DNA of 5,002 nucleotides from Tagaea sp. (GTDB taxonomy: Bacteria; Pseudomonadota; Alphaproteobacteria; CACIAM-22H2): assembly GCA_023653245.1 (NCBI GenBank), contig JAMNXK010000225.1:1-5002 (forward strand). The letters run 5' to 3'. Every line of letters begins with the position of its first letter. Within the stretch, counting starts at the first letter, position 1. Under the pieces are notes generated by a model that did not search any database, was not told the DNA's origin, and was given only the letters and a program-made list of their open reading frames with translations. The translations under genes were made by a program, and so were the position numbers. Positions 1 through 5,002 of the stretch are shown here, piece by piece.

Positions 1-1069
1 CCAAGCCCGAAGGCTGCGAGGCCACGCACCACACGCCGGCGATCAGATGCTTGCCGTCGATCTCGGCCGTCGGCGCCATTTCCTGCCAGACCAGCGGGCC
101 TTCGTCGTCGTCGGCCTCGGCCAGATCGCCGCCCGTCGGGGGCAGCGCCGGGCCTTGGGCGTGCAGGCGCACGCCGCGGCCGTCGCGACCCATCGCGGGC
201 TTGGCCACGCACGGGCCGGTGAGCGCGTCGAGCGAGGCGGGCAGCAGATTGGGATGGCCCGGGAACATCTCCCACAGCAGCGCGAGCATGCGCTTGTCGG
301 CGAGCAGCATGCGCCAGGCGGGCTCGATCACCGTGGTGCCGGCGAATTCGAGATGGCGGGCGAAATCGTCGCGCGCCAGCCAGCACCAGGGATAGATCTT
401 CGCCAGGGTGCGCACGGTCTGGCCGTCGAGATCGAGGAATTTCTCGCCGTCCCAGCCGATCTCGTCCAGATCGATGCGCCGCGCGTCGATGCGCGCGGCG
501 CGCGCGGTCTCCGCGAGCCAGTCGAGCGTCGTATCGGCTTCGAGATCGTCCTTCGTGCCGGCGAAATGCGCGGGCAAGCGCGGCAGGCCCAAGCCCTGCC
601 AGGCCGCGTGCAGATGCGCCTCGATCTCGTTCCATTGCGGCGCGCCGGCGGCGTGATCGTCGCGCCATTCGGCCTGGCAGCGCGCGGCTTCGATCAGCGA
701 GACCGCGCCGTCGGAATTGTATTCGAGCAGCTTGGGCGCTTGGCCCGGCACGAAAGCCAGATCGAAGCGGCCGATCAGATTGCGCGCCTTGCGATCCCAC
801 GAATCGCCCGCCAAGCGGGCGGCGACGGGCGGGAGCTCGAAGCGGTCGAACAGATCGTGCTGCACGACATGATCGACCGCTTCGAGGCAGATCCGCTCGA
901 GCTCGGCGGCCGCGTCGTAAAGCAGATCGATCTGCGCCTTGTCGATCGCATAGCCGCGATCCTCGACCCAATAGGGCGTGCCGTCGGCCAGAAAAGGCTC
1001 GCGCAAGCCGAGCGCTTCGACCCGCGCTTGCCAATCGGCGCGCGGATTCACGGCGAAAGACCGGATCAC
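1..1069 (-). CDS. ygiC: YgiC-type glutathionylspermidine synthase-like ATP-grasp ligase, 3' end outside window
   Basis: 356 codons are visible and no stop is reached before the left edge. The product resembles the synthetase half of glutathionylspermidine synthase, which joins an amine to a glutathione glycine using ATP. It lacks the N-terminal amidase domain of the bifunctional E. coli Gsp enzyme, as E. coli YgiC/YjfC do. Visible signatures are RFD (101-103) and EYNSD (116-120), matching the Arg-x-Asp and Glu-x-Asn ATP/Mg motifs of the family; IYPW (225-228); EPAWRMLLADKRMLALLWEM (249-268) followed by FPGHPNLLPA; and the ATP-binding lysines K259 and K290 (in AKPAMGRDG). The last visible residues, AGVWCVASQPSGL, correspond to the family's near-terminal segment, so only about 25 residues should be missing. 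The GTG start at 1069 aligns with the E. coli YgiC N terminus (a second GTG is at 1051). It lies 5 bases after the ygiB stop with only a weak ribosome site, so translational coupling is likely. The family assignment is firm; the true substrate is unknown and spermidine should not be assumed. Confidence 0.9.
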   Translation of the reverse strand, partial: MIRSFAVNPRADWQARVEALGLREPFLADGTPYWVEDRGYAIDKAQIDLLYDAAAELERICLEAVDHVVQHDLFDRFELPPVAARLAGDSWDRKARNLIGRFDLAFVPGQAPKLLEYNSDGAVSLIEAARCQAEWRDDHAAGAPQWNEIEAHLHAAWQGLGLPRLPAHFAGTKDDLEADTTLDWLAETARAARIDARRIDLDEIGWDGEKFLDLDGQTVRTLAKIYPWCWLARDDFARHLEFAGTTVIEPAWRMLLADKRMLALLWEMFPGHPNLLPASLDALTGPCVAKPAMGRDGRGVRLHAQGPALPPTGGDLAEADDDEGPLVWQEMAPTAEIDGKHLIAGVWCVASQPSGL

Positions 1070-1074
1070 GGAAC

Positions 1075-1704
1075 TCAGCCGCCGCCGGCGCGGCCCATGC
1101 CGGACGAGCCGAAGCCGCCGCGCCGGACGGGCTGGGTCGCGGCCCGGCGTTCTTGCACCGGCGCGCTCGCCGATTGCTGCGGCCCGCGCGGCACGCCGGC
1201 GGCTTGGCCGGCGGCGCGCGGCGGCGGCATCAAGCGATCGTCGAAGCGGCCCAGGGGCCGCGATCCGGCGCCCGAATAGACGCGGTTTTGGGTATCGCGA
1301 TAGACCGGCTGCGCGGCCATGCCGCCGCCACCCATCATGCGGCCCATCATGTAGCCCATCAGCAGCGGCATGAAGAAGCCGCCGCCGGCTTGCTGGGCTT
1401 GCTGCTGGGGCTGGTTGGGATCGTGGGCTTGCGCCGCGGCGATCTGCTCGGGGGCGGGCGTGCCCGGTGCGGCCTGGCAGTTCTCGGCGCCGAAGGCGGT
1501 TTCGCACGCGGCGCGCGTGGCGAAGGCCGGCGCGGTGCGCGCATGCGCCGCGCGCGCGTCCATCAGCGCTTGGCGGCAGGCGGACGGATCGCTCTGGCTC
1601 GCGCATTGCGCCTCGTCGCGGATGAATTCCGAGGCGATGTCGTTCGGGTTGTCGCACGCGGCGAGGGCCAAGGCGGCGGCGGAGGCGAGGAGGAGTTTGC
1701 GCAT
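1075..1704 (-). CDS. ygiB: YgiB-family (DUF1190) lipoprotein
   Basis: This 209-residue protein is close in length to E. coli YgiB (about 223). The N terminus is a lipoprotein signal: MRK, a hydrophobic stretch (4-16) and lipobox LAAC with the lipidated cysteine at 17. The +2 residue is Asp, which in enterics retains lipoproteins in the inner membrane; whether this rule holds here is uncertain. The mature part has four cysteines (34, 43, 67, 76) spaced as in E. coli YgiB, plausibly two disulfides in the periplasm. The family block RTAPAFATRAACETAFG spans 56-72. A Gln/Ala-rich linker (86-106) leads to a Gly/Met-rich segment FFMPLLMGYMMGRMMGGGG (110-128), the hallmark of the family, and the tail carries RRGGFG (194-199). 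The biochemical function is unknown. The adjacent ygiC-type gene downstream reproduces the E. coli ygiB-ygiC order, which strongly supports both calls. An AGGCGG sequence lies one base before the ATG, too close to be an ideal ribosome site. Confidence 0.9.
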   Translation of the reverse strand: MRKLLLASAAALALAACDNPNDIASEFIRDEAQCASQSDPSACRQALMDARAAHARTAPAFATRAACETAFGAENCQAAPGTPAPEQIAAAQAHDPNQPQQQAQQAGGGFFMPLLMGYMMGRMMGGGGMAAQPVYRDTQNRVYSGAGSRPLGRFDDRLMPPPRAAGQAAGVPRGPQQSASAPVQERRAATQPVRRGGFGSSGMGRAGGG

Positions 1705-1711
1705 ACCGCCT

Positions 1712-1739
1712 AATGTAGGCGAATCGTGGCGCGGTTCAA
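1712..1739 (-). promoter_or_regulatory. Candidate sigma70-type promoter for ygiB-ygiC
   Basis: In the 37-base gap between uppP and ygiB, the minus strand reads TTGAAC (1739-1734), a 16-base spacer, then TACATT (1717-1712). Each hexamer matches the sigma70 consensus at five (TTGACA) and four (TATAAT) of six positions. The -10 ends only 7 bases before the ygiB ATG, so a transcript starting there would have almost no leader. This is read from the sequence only; chance occurrence is possible, though AT-rich hexamers are scarce in this GC-rich window. Confidence 0.4.
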
Positions 1740-1741
1740 TC

Positions 1742-2548
1742 TCAACCGCGCCAAATCAGCAGCGCCAGCATCCCCGACCCGATCGCGATCCGATACCAGC
1801 CGAAAGGCGCAAAGCCGTGCGTTTGCACGAACTTGACCACCCAGCGCACGACCAGCAGCGCCGCCAGAAAGGCGGCGGCGAACCCCACGCCGATGATGTG
1901 GAAATCGTCGAGGGCGAGCAGCGCGCGGTTTTTGTACAGGTCGTAGACCGTCGCCCCCAGCATGGTCGGGATCGCCAGAAAGAACGAAAACTCGGTCGCG
2001 GTCTTGCGGTCGACGCGCATGAGCAAGGCGCCCATGATCGTAGCACCCGCGCGCGATACGCCCGGGATCATCGCCAGCACCTGGCAGCAGCCGATCTTGA
2101 AGGCGAGCCCCGGCGACATTTCGTCGACGTCGCGCACTTGCGGGATCGGCAAATGGCGCTCGATCCACAAGATCGCCACGCCGCCCGCGATCAAGGCGAC
2201 CGACACGACCCAGGGATTGAACAGCGTGTTCTTGATGAAGCCGTGCAGCGTGGCGCCCAACAGCATCGCCGGCAGGAAGGCGAGGATCACGTTGAGCGCG
2301 AAGCGCCGGTCGGCGGGCTCGCTCGCCAGGCCGAACGCCACGCCGAAGAGTTTGGCGCGATAGACCCAGCAGATCGCCAGGATCGCACCGAGCTGGACGG
2401 CGATTTCGAAGGTGCGGCCGGGCGGGCCGTCGAAGCCCAGCAGATCGACCAGCAAAATCAAATGCCCGGTGGAGGAGACCGGGACGAACTCGGTCAAGCC
2501 CTCGACGACGCCCAGGAACAAGGCGCCGATCAGCGTGTGCGACTCCAT
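1742..2548 (-). CDS. uppP: Undecaprenyl-diphosphatase UppP (BacA)
   Basis: This integral membrane enzyme dephosphorylates undecaprenyl pyrophosphate to undecaprenyl phosphate, recycling the lipid carrier for peptidoglycan and surface polysaccharides; overexpression classically gives bacitracin resistance. The length of 268 residues is normal for the BacA family. The first catalytic motif, EGLTEFVPVSSTGHLIL, spans 16-32 and contains E16, E20, S26 and H29, equivalent to the essential E. coli Glu, Glu, Ser and His. The second motif, PGVSRAGAT (162-170), carries the essential arginine R166 and is followed by TEFSFFLAIP (185-194). Several hydrophobic helices cover most of the chain. All key residues are present, so it should be active. 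The ATG at 2548 lies directly before the conserved N-terminal helix and 14 bases after the exoD stop, with no convincing ribosome site, which suggests translation coupled to exoD. It is unrelated in sequence to PAP2-type phosphatases with the same activity. Confidence 0.97.
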   Translation of the reverse strand: MESHTLIGALFLGVVEGLTEFVPVSSTGHLILLVDLLGFDGPPGRTFEIAVQLGAILAICWVYRAKLFGVAFGLASEPADRRFALNVILAFLPAMLLGATLHGFIKNTLFNPWVVSVALIAGGVAILWIERHLPIPQVRDVDEMSPGLAFKIGCCQVLAMIPGVSRAGATIMGALLMRVDRKTATEFSFFLAIPTMLGATVYDLYKNRALLALDDFHIIGVGFAAAFLAALLVVRWVVKFVQTHGFAPFGWYRIAIGSGMLALLIWRG

Positions 2549-2562
2549 GTGGGCAGTGTGAC

Positions 2563-3279
2563 TCAGCCGCCCAGGACCGCGCTACCCGCACTGTAGAGTC
2601 CGAAGACCAACGCGCCGACCAGTGCAAACGCCGCCGCCGAGGCGGCGTAGCCCAAGATCACGCAGCGCCCGTCGCGCTCGAGCACGCCCAAGGCCAGCAG
2701 CGCCAAGGCGATCGCCGGCGGCGGATTGCCGAAGGGGATGGGCATGGCCAGCAAGATCGCCACCGGAATGCCGACCAGACCGATCGCGCGCTCGCCCAGG
2801 GTCGAGGTCAGGGCCGGCATGCGCGGCTTGATCCAGCCTTCCATCTTCACGAGCCATGGCAGGAAGCGTTTGACCACGCTCGCATAGCCCGTGCGATCGA
2901 CGCTGCGATCCATGAGGGCGGCGGGCAGCCAGGGCTTCTTCACGCCCAGCACCAGCAGCACGCAGAAAAACGCGATCGGCAGGCCGGTCAACGCCGAGAA
3001 GCCGGGGATCGAGAACGGCAGGAAGTTCGGCAGGCACAGCAGCACGATCAGCGCGCCGTAGCCGCGCTCGCCCAATTCGTCGAGGATTTCGCGCAAGGAA
3101 ATCTTGTCCCCGCGCGCCGGATCGACCAGGCGCTGGAAGACTTCGGAGAGGGAGTCGGGATGGGCGTCGTCGTTCACGGCAGCTCCGGGATCGAAAGCGC
3201 CCACGATCGGCGCCGCGTAGATCCGCGCGCGCGCCGCCGGGCGCTTGAAGGGCAGGGTCTGGAAGGCGGGGTCGGTCAT
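2563..3279 (-). CDS. exoD: ExoD-family membrane protein (exopolysaccharide synthesis)
   Basis: This 238-residue membrane protein matches the ExoD family, named after Sinorhizobium meliloti exoD, which affects exopolysaccharide production, alkali tolerance and nodule invasion; the molecular activity is not known. Family blocks in order are SLREILDELGERGYG (61-75), LPNFLPFSIPG (83-93), GLPIAFF (99-105), KKPWLPAAL (114-122), ERAIGLVGI (163-171), the signature PIPFGNPPPA (180-189) and LALGVLERDG (195-204), then a C-terminal hydrophobic helix (about 207-232). Hydrophobic stretches at 76-112 and 164-232 imply about four or more membrane segments. The first 34 residues do not resemble the family core. 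A GTG at 3177 (residue 35) has a good GGAG site 5 bases upstream and would give 204 residues, a more typical family size, so the real start may be there. The gene lies 67 bases after tldD and 14 bases before uppP. Family is certain; start and role less so. Confidence 0.9.
   Translation of the reverse strand: MTDPAFQTLPFKRPAARARIYAAPIVGAFDPGAAVNDDAHPDSLSEVFQRLVDPARGDKISLREILDELGERGYGALIVLLCLPNFLPFSIPGFSALTGLPIAFFCVLLVLGVKKPWLPAALMDRSVDRTGYASVVKRFLPWLVKMEGWIKPRMPALTSTLGERAIGLVGIPVAILLAMPIPFGNPPPAIALALLALGVLERDGRCVILGYAASAAAFALVGALVFGLYSAGSAVLGG
3175..3186 (-). promoter_or_regulatory. Alternative exoD start: GGAG ribosome-binding site plus GTG
   Basis: On the minus strand GGAG (3186-3183) is followed by 5 bases and a GTG (3177-3175) in frame with exoD. 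The ATG at 3279 has only an AAGG sequence 10 bases upstream, buried in a predicted hairpin. The GTG start would remove a 34-residue N terminus that does not resemble the ExoD core. The spacing is read directly; which start is used is inferred. Confidence 0.5.
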
Positions 3280-3319
3280 GGGGGGACGGCCTTACTCGTG
3301 GAACCGGCCCGCTCCCCCC
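3280..3319 (-). promoter_or_regulatory. GC-rich hairpin abutting the exoD ATG
   Basis: In the tldD-exoD gap the minus-strand RNA can fold as a stem of GGGGGGA (3319-3313) with UCCCCCC (3286-3280), an uneven internal loop (3 bases against 1), a second stem of GGCC (3309-3306) with GGCC (3291-3288), and a 14-base loop. The last C of the stem is immediately followed by the AUG at 3279. It also sequesters part of the only ribosome-site-like sequence. It lacks a U-tract, so it is not a standard intrinsic terminator. Possible roles are translational block of the upstream ATG, RNA end stabilisation, or attenuation between tldD and the envelope genes. Pairing is visible; function is inferred. Confidence 0.45.
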
Positions 3320-3346
3320 GGACGGCCGATCCCGCGCGAATGGGTG

Positions 3347-4783
3347 TTACGCCGCCGTACCCCCGACGGTCAACCGGTCGATCAGCAGCGTGGGCTGGCC
3401 GACGCCGACGGGCACCCCTTGCCCGTCTTTTCCGCAGGTGCCGATGCCCGGATCGAGCTTCATGTCGTTGCCGATCATCTTGACCTGCTTGAGCGCCTCG
3501 GGCCCGTTGCCGATCAGCATGGCGCCCTTCACCGCGGGGCCGATCTTGCCGTTCTCGATCAGATAGGCCTCGGCGGCGTTGAACACGAACTTGCCCGAGG
3601 TGATATCGACCTGCCCGCCGCCGAAATTGACGGCGTAGAGGCCTTTCTTGACCGATTTGAGGATTTCCTCGGGCGCGTGGGGCCCGGCCATCATGACCGT
3701 GTTGGTCATGCGCGGCATCGGGTGATGGGCGAAGCTTTCGCGCCGCCCGTTGCCGGTCGGGGTCATGCCCATCAGCCGGGCGTTCTGGCGATCTTGCATG
3801 TAGCCGCGAAGGATTCCGTCCTCGATCAGCACGGTGCGCTGGCTGGGCGTGCCCTCGTCGTCGACGGTCAGCGAGCCGCGCCGGTCGCCGAGCGTGCCGT
3901 CGTCGAGCACGGTCACGCCGGGGGCCGCCACGCGCTGGCCCATCAGCCCGGCGAAGGCCGAGGTTTTCTTGCGGTTGAAGTCGCCCTCCAGCCCGTGGCC
4001 GATGGCCTCGTGCAGCAGAATGCCGGGCCAGCCGGGCCCGAGCACCACTTCCATCTCGCCCGCCGGCGCCGGCACCGAGGAAAGATTGACCAGCGCTTGG
4101 CGCACGGCTTCGTCGACCGCGTGGCGCCAATTCTCGGGTGCGACCACTTGGCCGAAGGCGAAGCGCCCGCCCCAGCCGAAGGAACCGGTCTCCTGCTTGT
4201 CACCCTCGCCGACGACGACCGAGACGTTCAGGCGCACCAGCGGGCGCACGTCGGCGATGCGGTTGCCGTCTTCGCGCAAGATCTGCACGGCCTGCCATTC
4301 GCCGGCGATCGAGCACATGACTTGGCGCACGCGGCTGTCCTTGGCGCGCGCGAAAGCGTCGATCTCGGCCAGCAGCTTCACCTTGTCGGCGAAGGGCATG
4401 AGGGCCAGGGGATTCTCGTCGGTGTAGAGCCGCGCGTTGGTTCCCGCCGGGCCTTCGGCGCGGGTCGAACCCGCATGCCCCGCCTTGACCGCACTCACGG
4501 TGCGCGCGGCGCGCGCCACGGCGTCGTGGCTGAGGTCCGAGGCGTGGGCGTAGGCGGCCGTCTCGCCCAGGATCGCGCGCAGGCCGAAACCTTGCGTGGT
4601 GTCGAACGACGCACTCTTTAGCTTGCCGTCGTCGAAGGACAAAGCCTCGCTTTGCCGGTATTCGAGGAACAGCTCGCCGTCGTCCGCACCGGCGAGGGCT
4701 TCCTCGGTCTGGCGCTGGAGCTTGGCGCGGTCGAGTCCGGCCTCCTCGAAAAACAGGCGGTCGGTCGTGGCGAGATGGTTCAT
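3347..4783 (-). CDS. tldD: TldD zinc metallopeptidase
   Basis: TldD is the catalytic subunit of the TldD/TldE (PmbA) heteromeric protease. This cytoplasmic enzyme degrades unfolded peptides threaded into its chamber, and in E. coli it degrades the CcdA antitoxin and matures microcin B17. The 478-residue product has the normal family length. The N-terminal domain contains DGKLKSASFDTTQGFGLRAI (52-71). The zinc motif HEAIGH lies at 258-263 within LLHEAIGHGLEGD, and the expected third ligand is C450 in GTCGKDGQGVPVGVGQP (448-464). Other family blocks are DDEGTPSQRT (308-317), GILRGYMQDRQNA (323-335), PRMTNT (357-362) and FGGGQVDITSGKF (387-399). All metal ligands are present. The ATG at 4783 was chosen because a GGAG site lies 4 bases upstream and the translation beyond it is Arg-rich and unlike the family. 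The partner pmbA is not in this window and is presumably elsewhere. It is the first gene of the minus-strand run. Confidence 0.96.
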   Translation of the reverse strand: MNHLATTDRLFFEEAGLDRAKLQRQTEEALAGADDGELFLEYRQSEALSFDDGKLKSASFDTTQGFGLRAILGETAAYAHASDLSHDAVARAARTVSAVKAGHAGSTRAEGPAGTNARLYTDENPLALMPFADKVKLLAEIDAFARAKDSRVRQVMCSIAGEWQAVQILREDGNRIADVRPLVRLNVSVVVGEGDKQETGSFGWGGRFAFGQVVAPENWRHAVDEAVRQALVNLSSVPAPAGEMEVVLGPGWPGILLHEAIGHGLEGDFNRKKTSAFAGLMGQRVAAPGVTVLDDGTLGDRRGSLTVDDEGTPSQRTVLIEDGILRGYMQDRQNARLMGMTPTGNGRRESFAHHPMPRMTNTVMMAGPHAPEEILKSVKKGLYAVNFGGGQVDITSGKFVFNAAEAYLIENGKIGPAVKGAMLIGNGPEALKQVKMIGNDMKLDPGIGTCGKDGQGVPVGVGQPTLLIDRLTVGGTAA

Positions 4784-4817
4784 GGGGCTCCGGGGGCGCG
4801 AACGAGTTGCATGCGTC

Positions 4818-4846
4818 AATCTAGGCGGCTTCGCGGGGGTTTTCCA
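4818..4846 (-). promoter_or_regulatory. Candidate promoter for tldD
   Basis: The minus strand reads TGGAAA (4846-4841), a 17-base spacer, then TAGATT (4823-4818), each matching the sigma70 consensus at four of six positions. A start about 7 bases downstream would give a leader of about 28 bases containing the GGAG site of tldD. It may drive the whole five-gene run. No equally good promoter was found for the divergent plus-strand gene; a TAGGGT at 4862-4867 is a weak -10 candidate. Confidence 0.35.
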
Positions 4847-4891
4847 TCCGGCACGGCGTGCTAGGGTTTCCGCAGGGAATTCGAGGGGGTT
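4831..4891 (+). repeat. 11-base repeat pair, 50-base period, in the divergent intergenic region
   Basis: TCGCGGGGGTT (4831-4841) and TCGAGGGGGTT (4881-4891) differ at one base and start exactly 50 bases apart, close to five helical turns. The first copy overlaps the edge of the candidate tldD -35; the second holds the purine-rich ribosome site of the plus-strand gene. They could be operator half-sites for one regulator acting on both genes, or a coincidence of G-rich ribosome-site sequence. Confidence 0.3.
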
Positions 4892-4895
4892 ATCG

Positions 4896-5002
4896 GTGGC
4901 TCGCGAGCATCCTTTGCGCATGGCGCTGGTCAACGAGACCCATGCGCGTCCGTTTCTGGCGCTGGTCGCACCGATCCGCGCGTCGCACCTCGCCATGGTT
5001 TC
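4896..5002 (+). CDS. DUF3422 family protein, N-terminal fragment (runs off right edge)
   Basis: Only the first 35 codons lie in the window. The translation contains PLRMALVNETHARPFLALVAP, matching the N-terminal signature of DUF3422 proteins (PLR-x-AL-x-NE-x-HARP), followed by ASHLAMV. Full-length members have roughly 420 or more residues and usually end in predicted membrane segments; their function is unknown. The GTG at 4896 is chosen because a GAGGGG purine run (4883-4888) lies about 7 bases upstream and the residues from it fit the family; an in-frame ATG at 4920 would cut into the conserved block. It is divergent from tldD, with 112 bases between the two starts. Confidence 0.8.
   Translation, partial: MAREHPLRMALVNETHARPFLALVAPIRASHLAMV

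Noticed and set aside
47..1279. A 410-codon open frame on the plus strand
   Set aside because: It lies opposite ygiC and the end of ygiB, both clear family members. Its translation is Arg/Ala/Gly-rich with no domain, typical of antisense frames in high-GC genes.
1370..2596. A 408-codon open frame on the plus strand across ygiB and uppP
   Set aside because: It is antisense to two recognised genes and spans their intergenic gap. Its composition is low-complexity and charged, with no motif.
3280..3319. The hairpin as an intrinsic terminator of tldD
   Set aside because: No U-tract follows the stem; the next bases are the exoD ATG and GC-rich coding sequence. It was kept only as a possible regulatory structure.
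3245..4621. A 458-codon open frame on the plus strand
   Set aside because: It is antisense to tldD, whose zinc motif and family blocks are unambiguous. The product is rich in His, Arg, Ala and Gly with no recognisable fold.
4809..4814. GCATGC palindrome in the divergent region as an operator
   Set aside because: A six-base palindrome is expected by chance and the flanking bases do not extend the symmetry.
4784..4996. Upstream extension of tldD to an ATG at 4996
   Set aside because: The extra 71 residues do not resemble TldD and would run opposite the DUF3422 coding start. The ATG at 4783 has a GGAG ribosome site.

Overview
This window comes from a high-GC Gram-negative chromosome, most likely an alphaproteobacterium of the Rhodospirillales type. 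That assignment is inferred from the strong G/C third-position bias, the use of GTG starts, the lipoprotein and undecaprenyl-cycle genes, and the presence of an ExoD and a DUF3422 homologue. No rRNA, tRNA, mobile element or CRISPR was seen. Coding density is high and no gene-free stretch exceeds about 115 bases.

Five genes run in a row on the minus strand, from right to left. They are tldD (zinc peptidase, 4783-3347), an exoD-family membrane protein gene (3279-2563, or from a GTG at 3177), uppP/bacA (undecaprenyl-diphosphatase, 2548-1742), a ygiB/DUF1190-type lipoprotein gene (1704-1075) and a ygiC-type glutathionylspermidine-synthase-like ATP-grasp ligase gene (1069 to beyond the left edge). 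The gaps between them are 67, 14, 37 and 5 bases, which suits one transcription unit with possible internal control points. At the far right, a DUF3422 gene starts on the plus strand at 4896 and runs out of the window. It is divergent from tldD across a 112-base intergenic region.

The envelope is the common theme. UppP recycles the lipid carrier for peptidoglycan and polysaccharide, ExoD is linked to exopolysaccharide, and the YgiB lipoprotein is paired with the cytoplasmic YgiC ligase, the same pair found in E. coli beside tolC. TldD is the outlier; with its partner TldE/PmbA (not in this window) it degrades or matures peptides.

The most interesting non-coding signals are three. A GC-rich hairpin ends exactly at the ATG annotated for exoD, and a better GTG start with its own ribosome-binding site lies 102 bases downstream. 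A sigma70-like promoter lies so close to ygiB that its transcript could be leaderless. An 11-base near-perfect repeat occurs twice, exactly 50 bases apart, in the tldD/DUF3422 divergent region.
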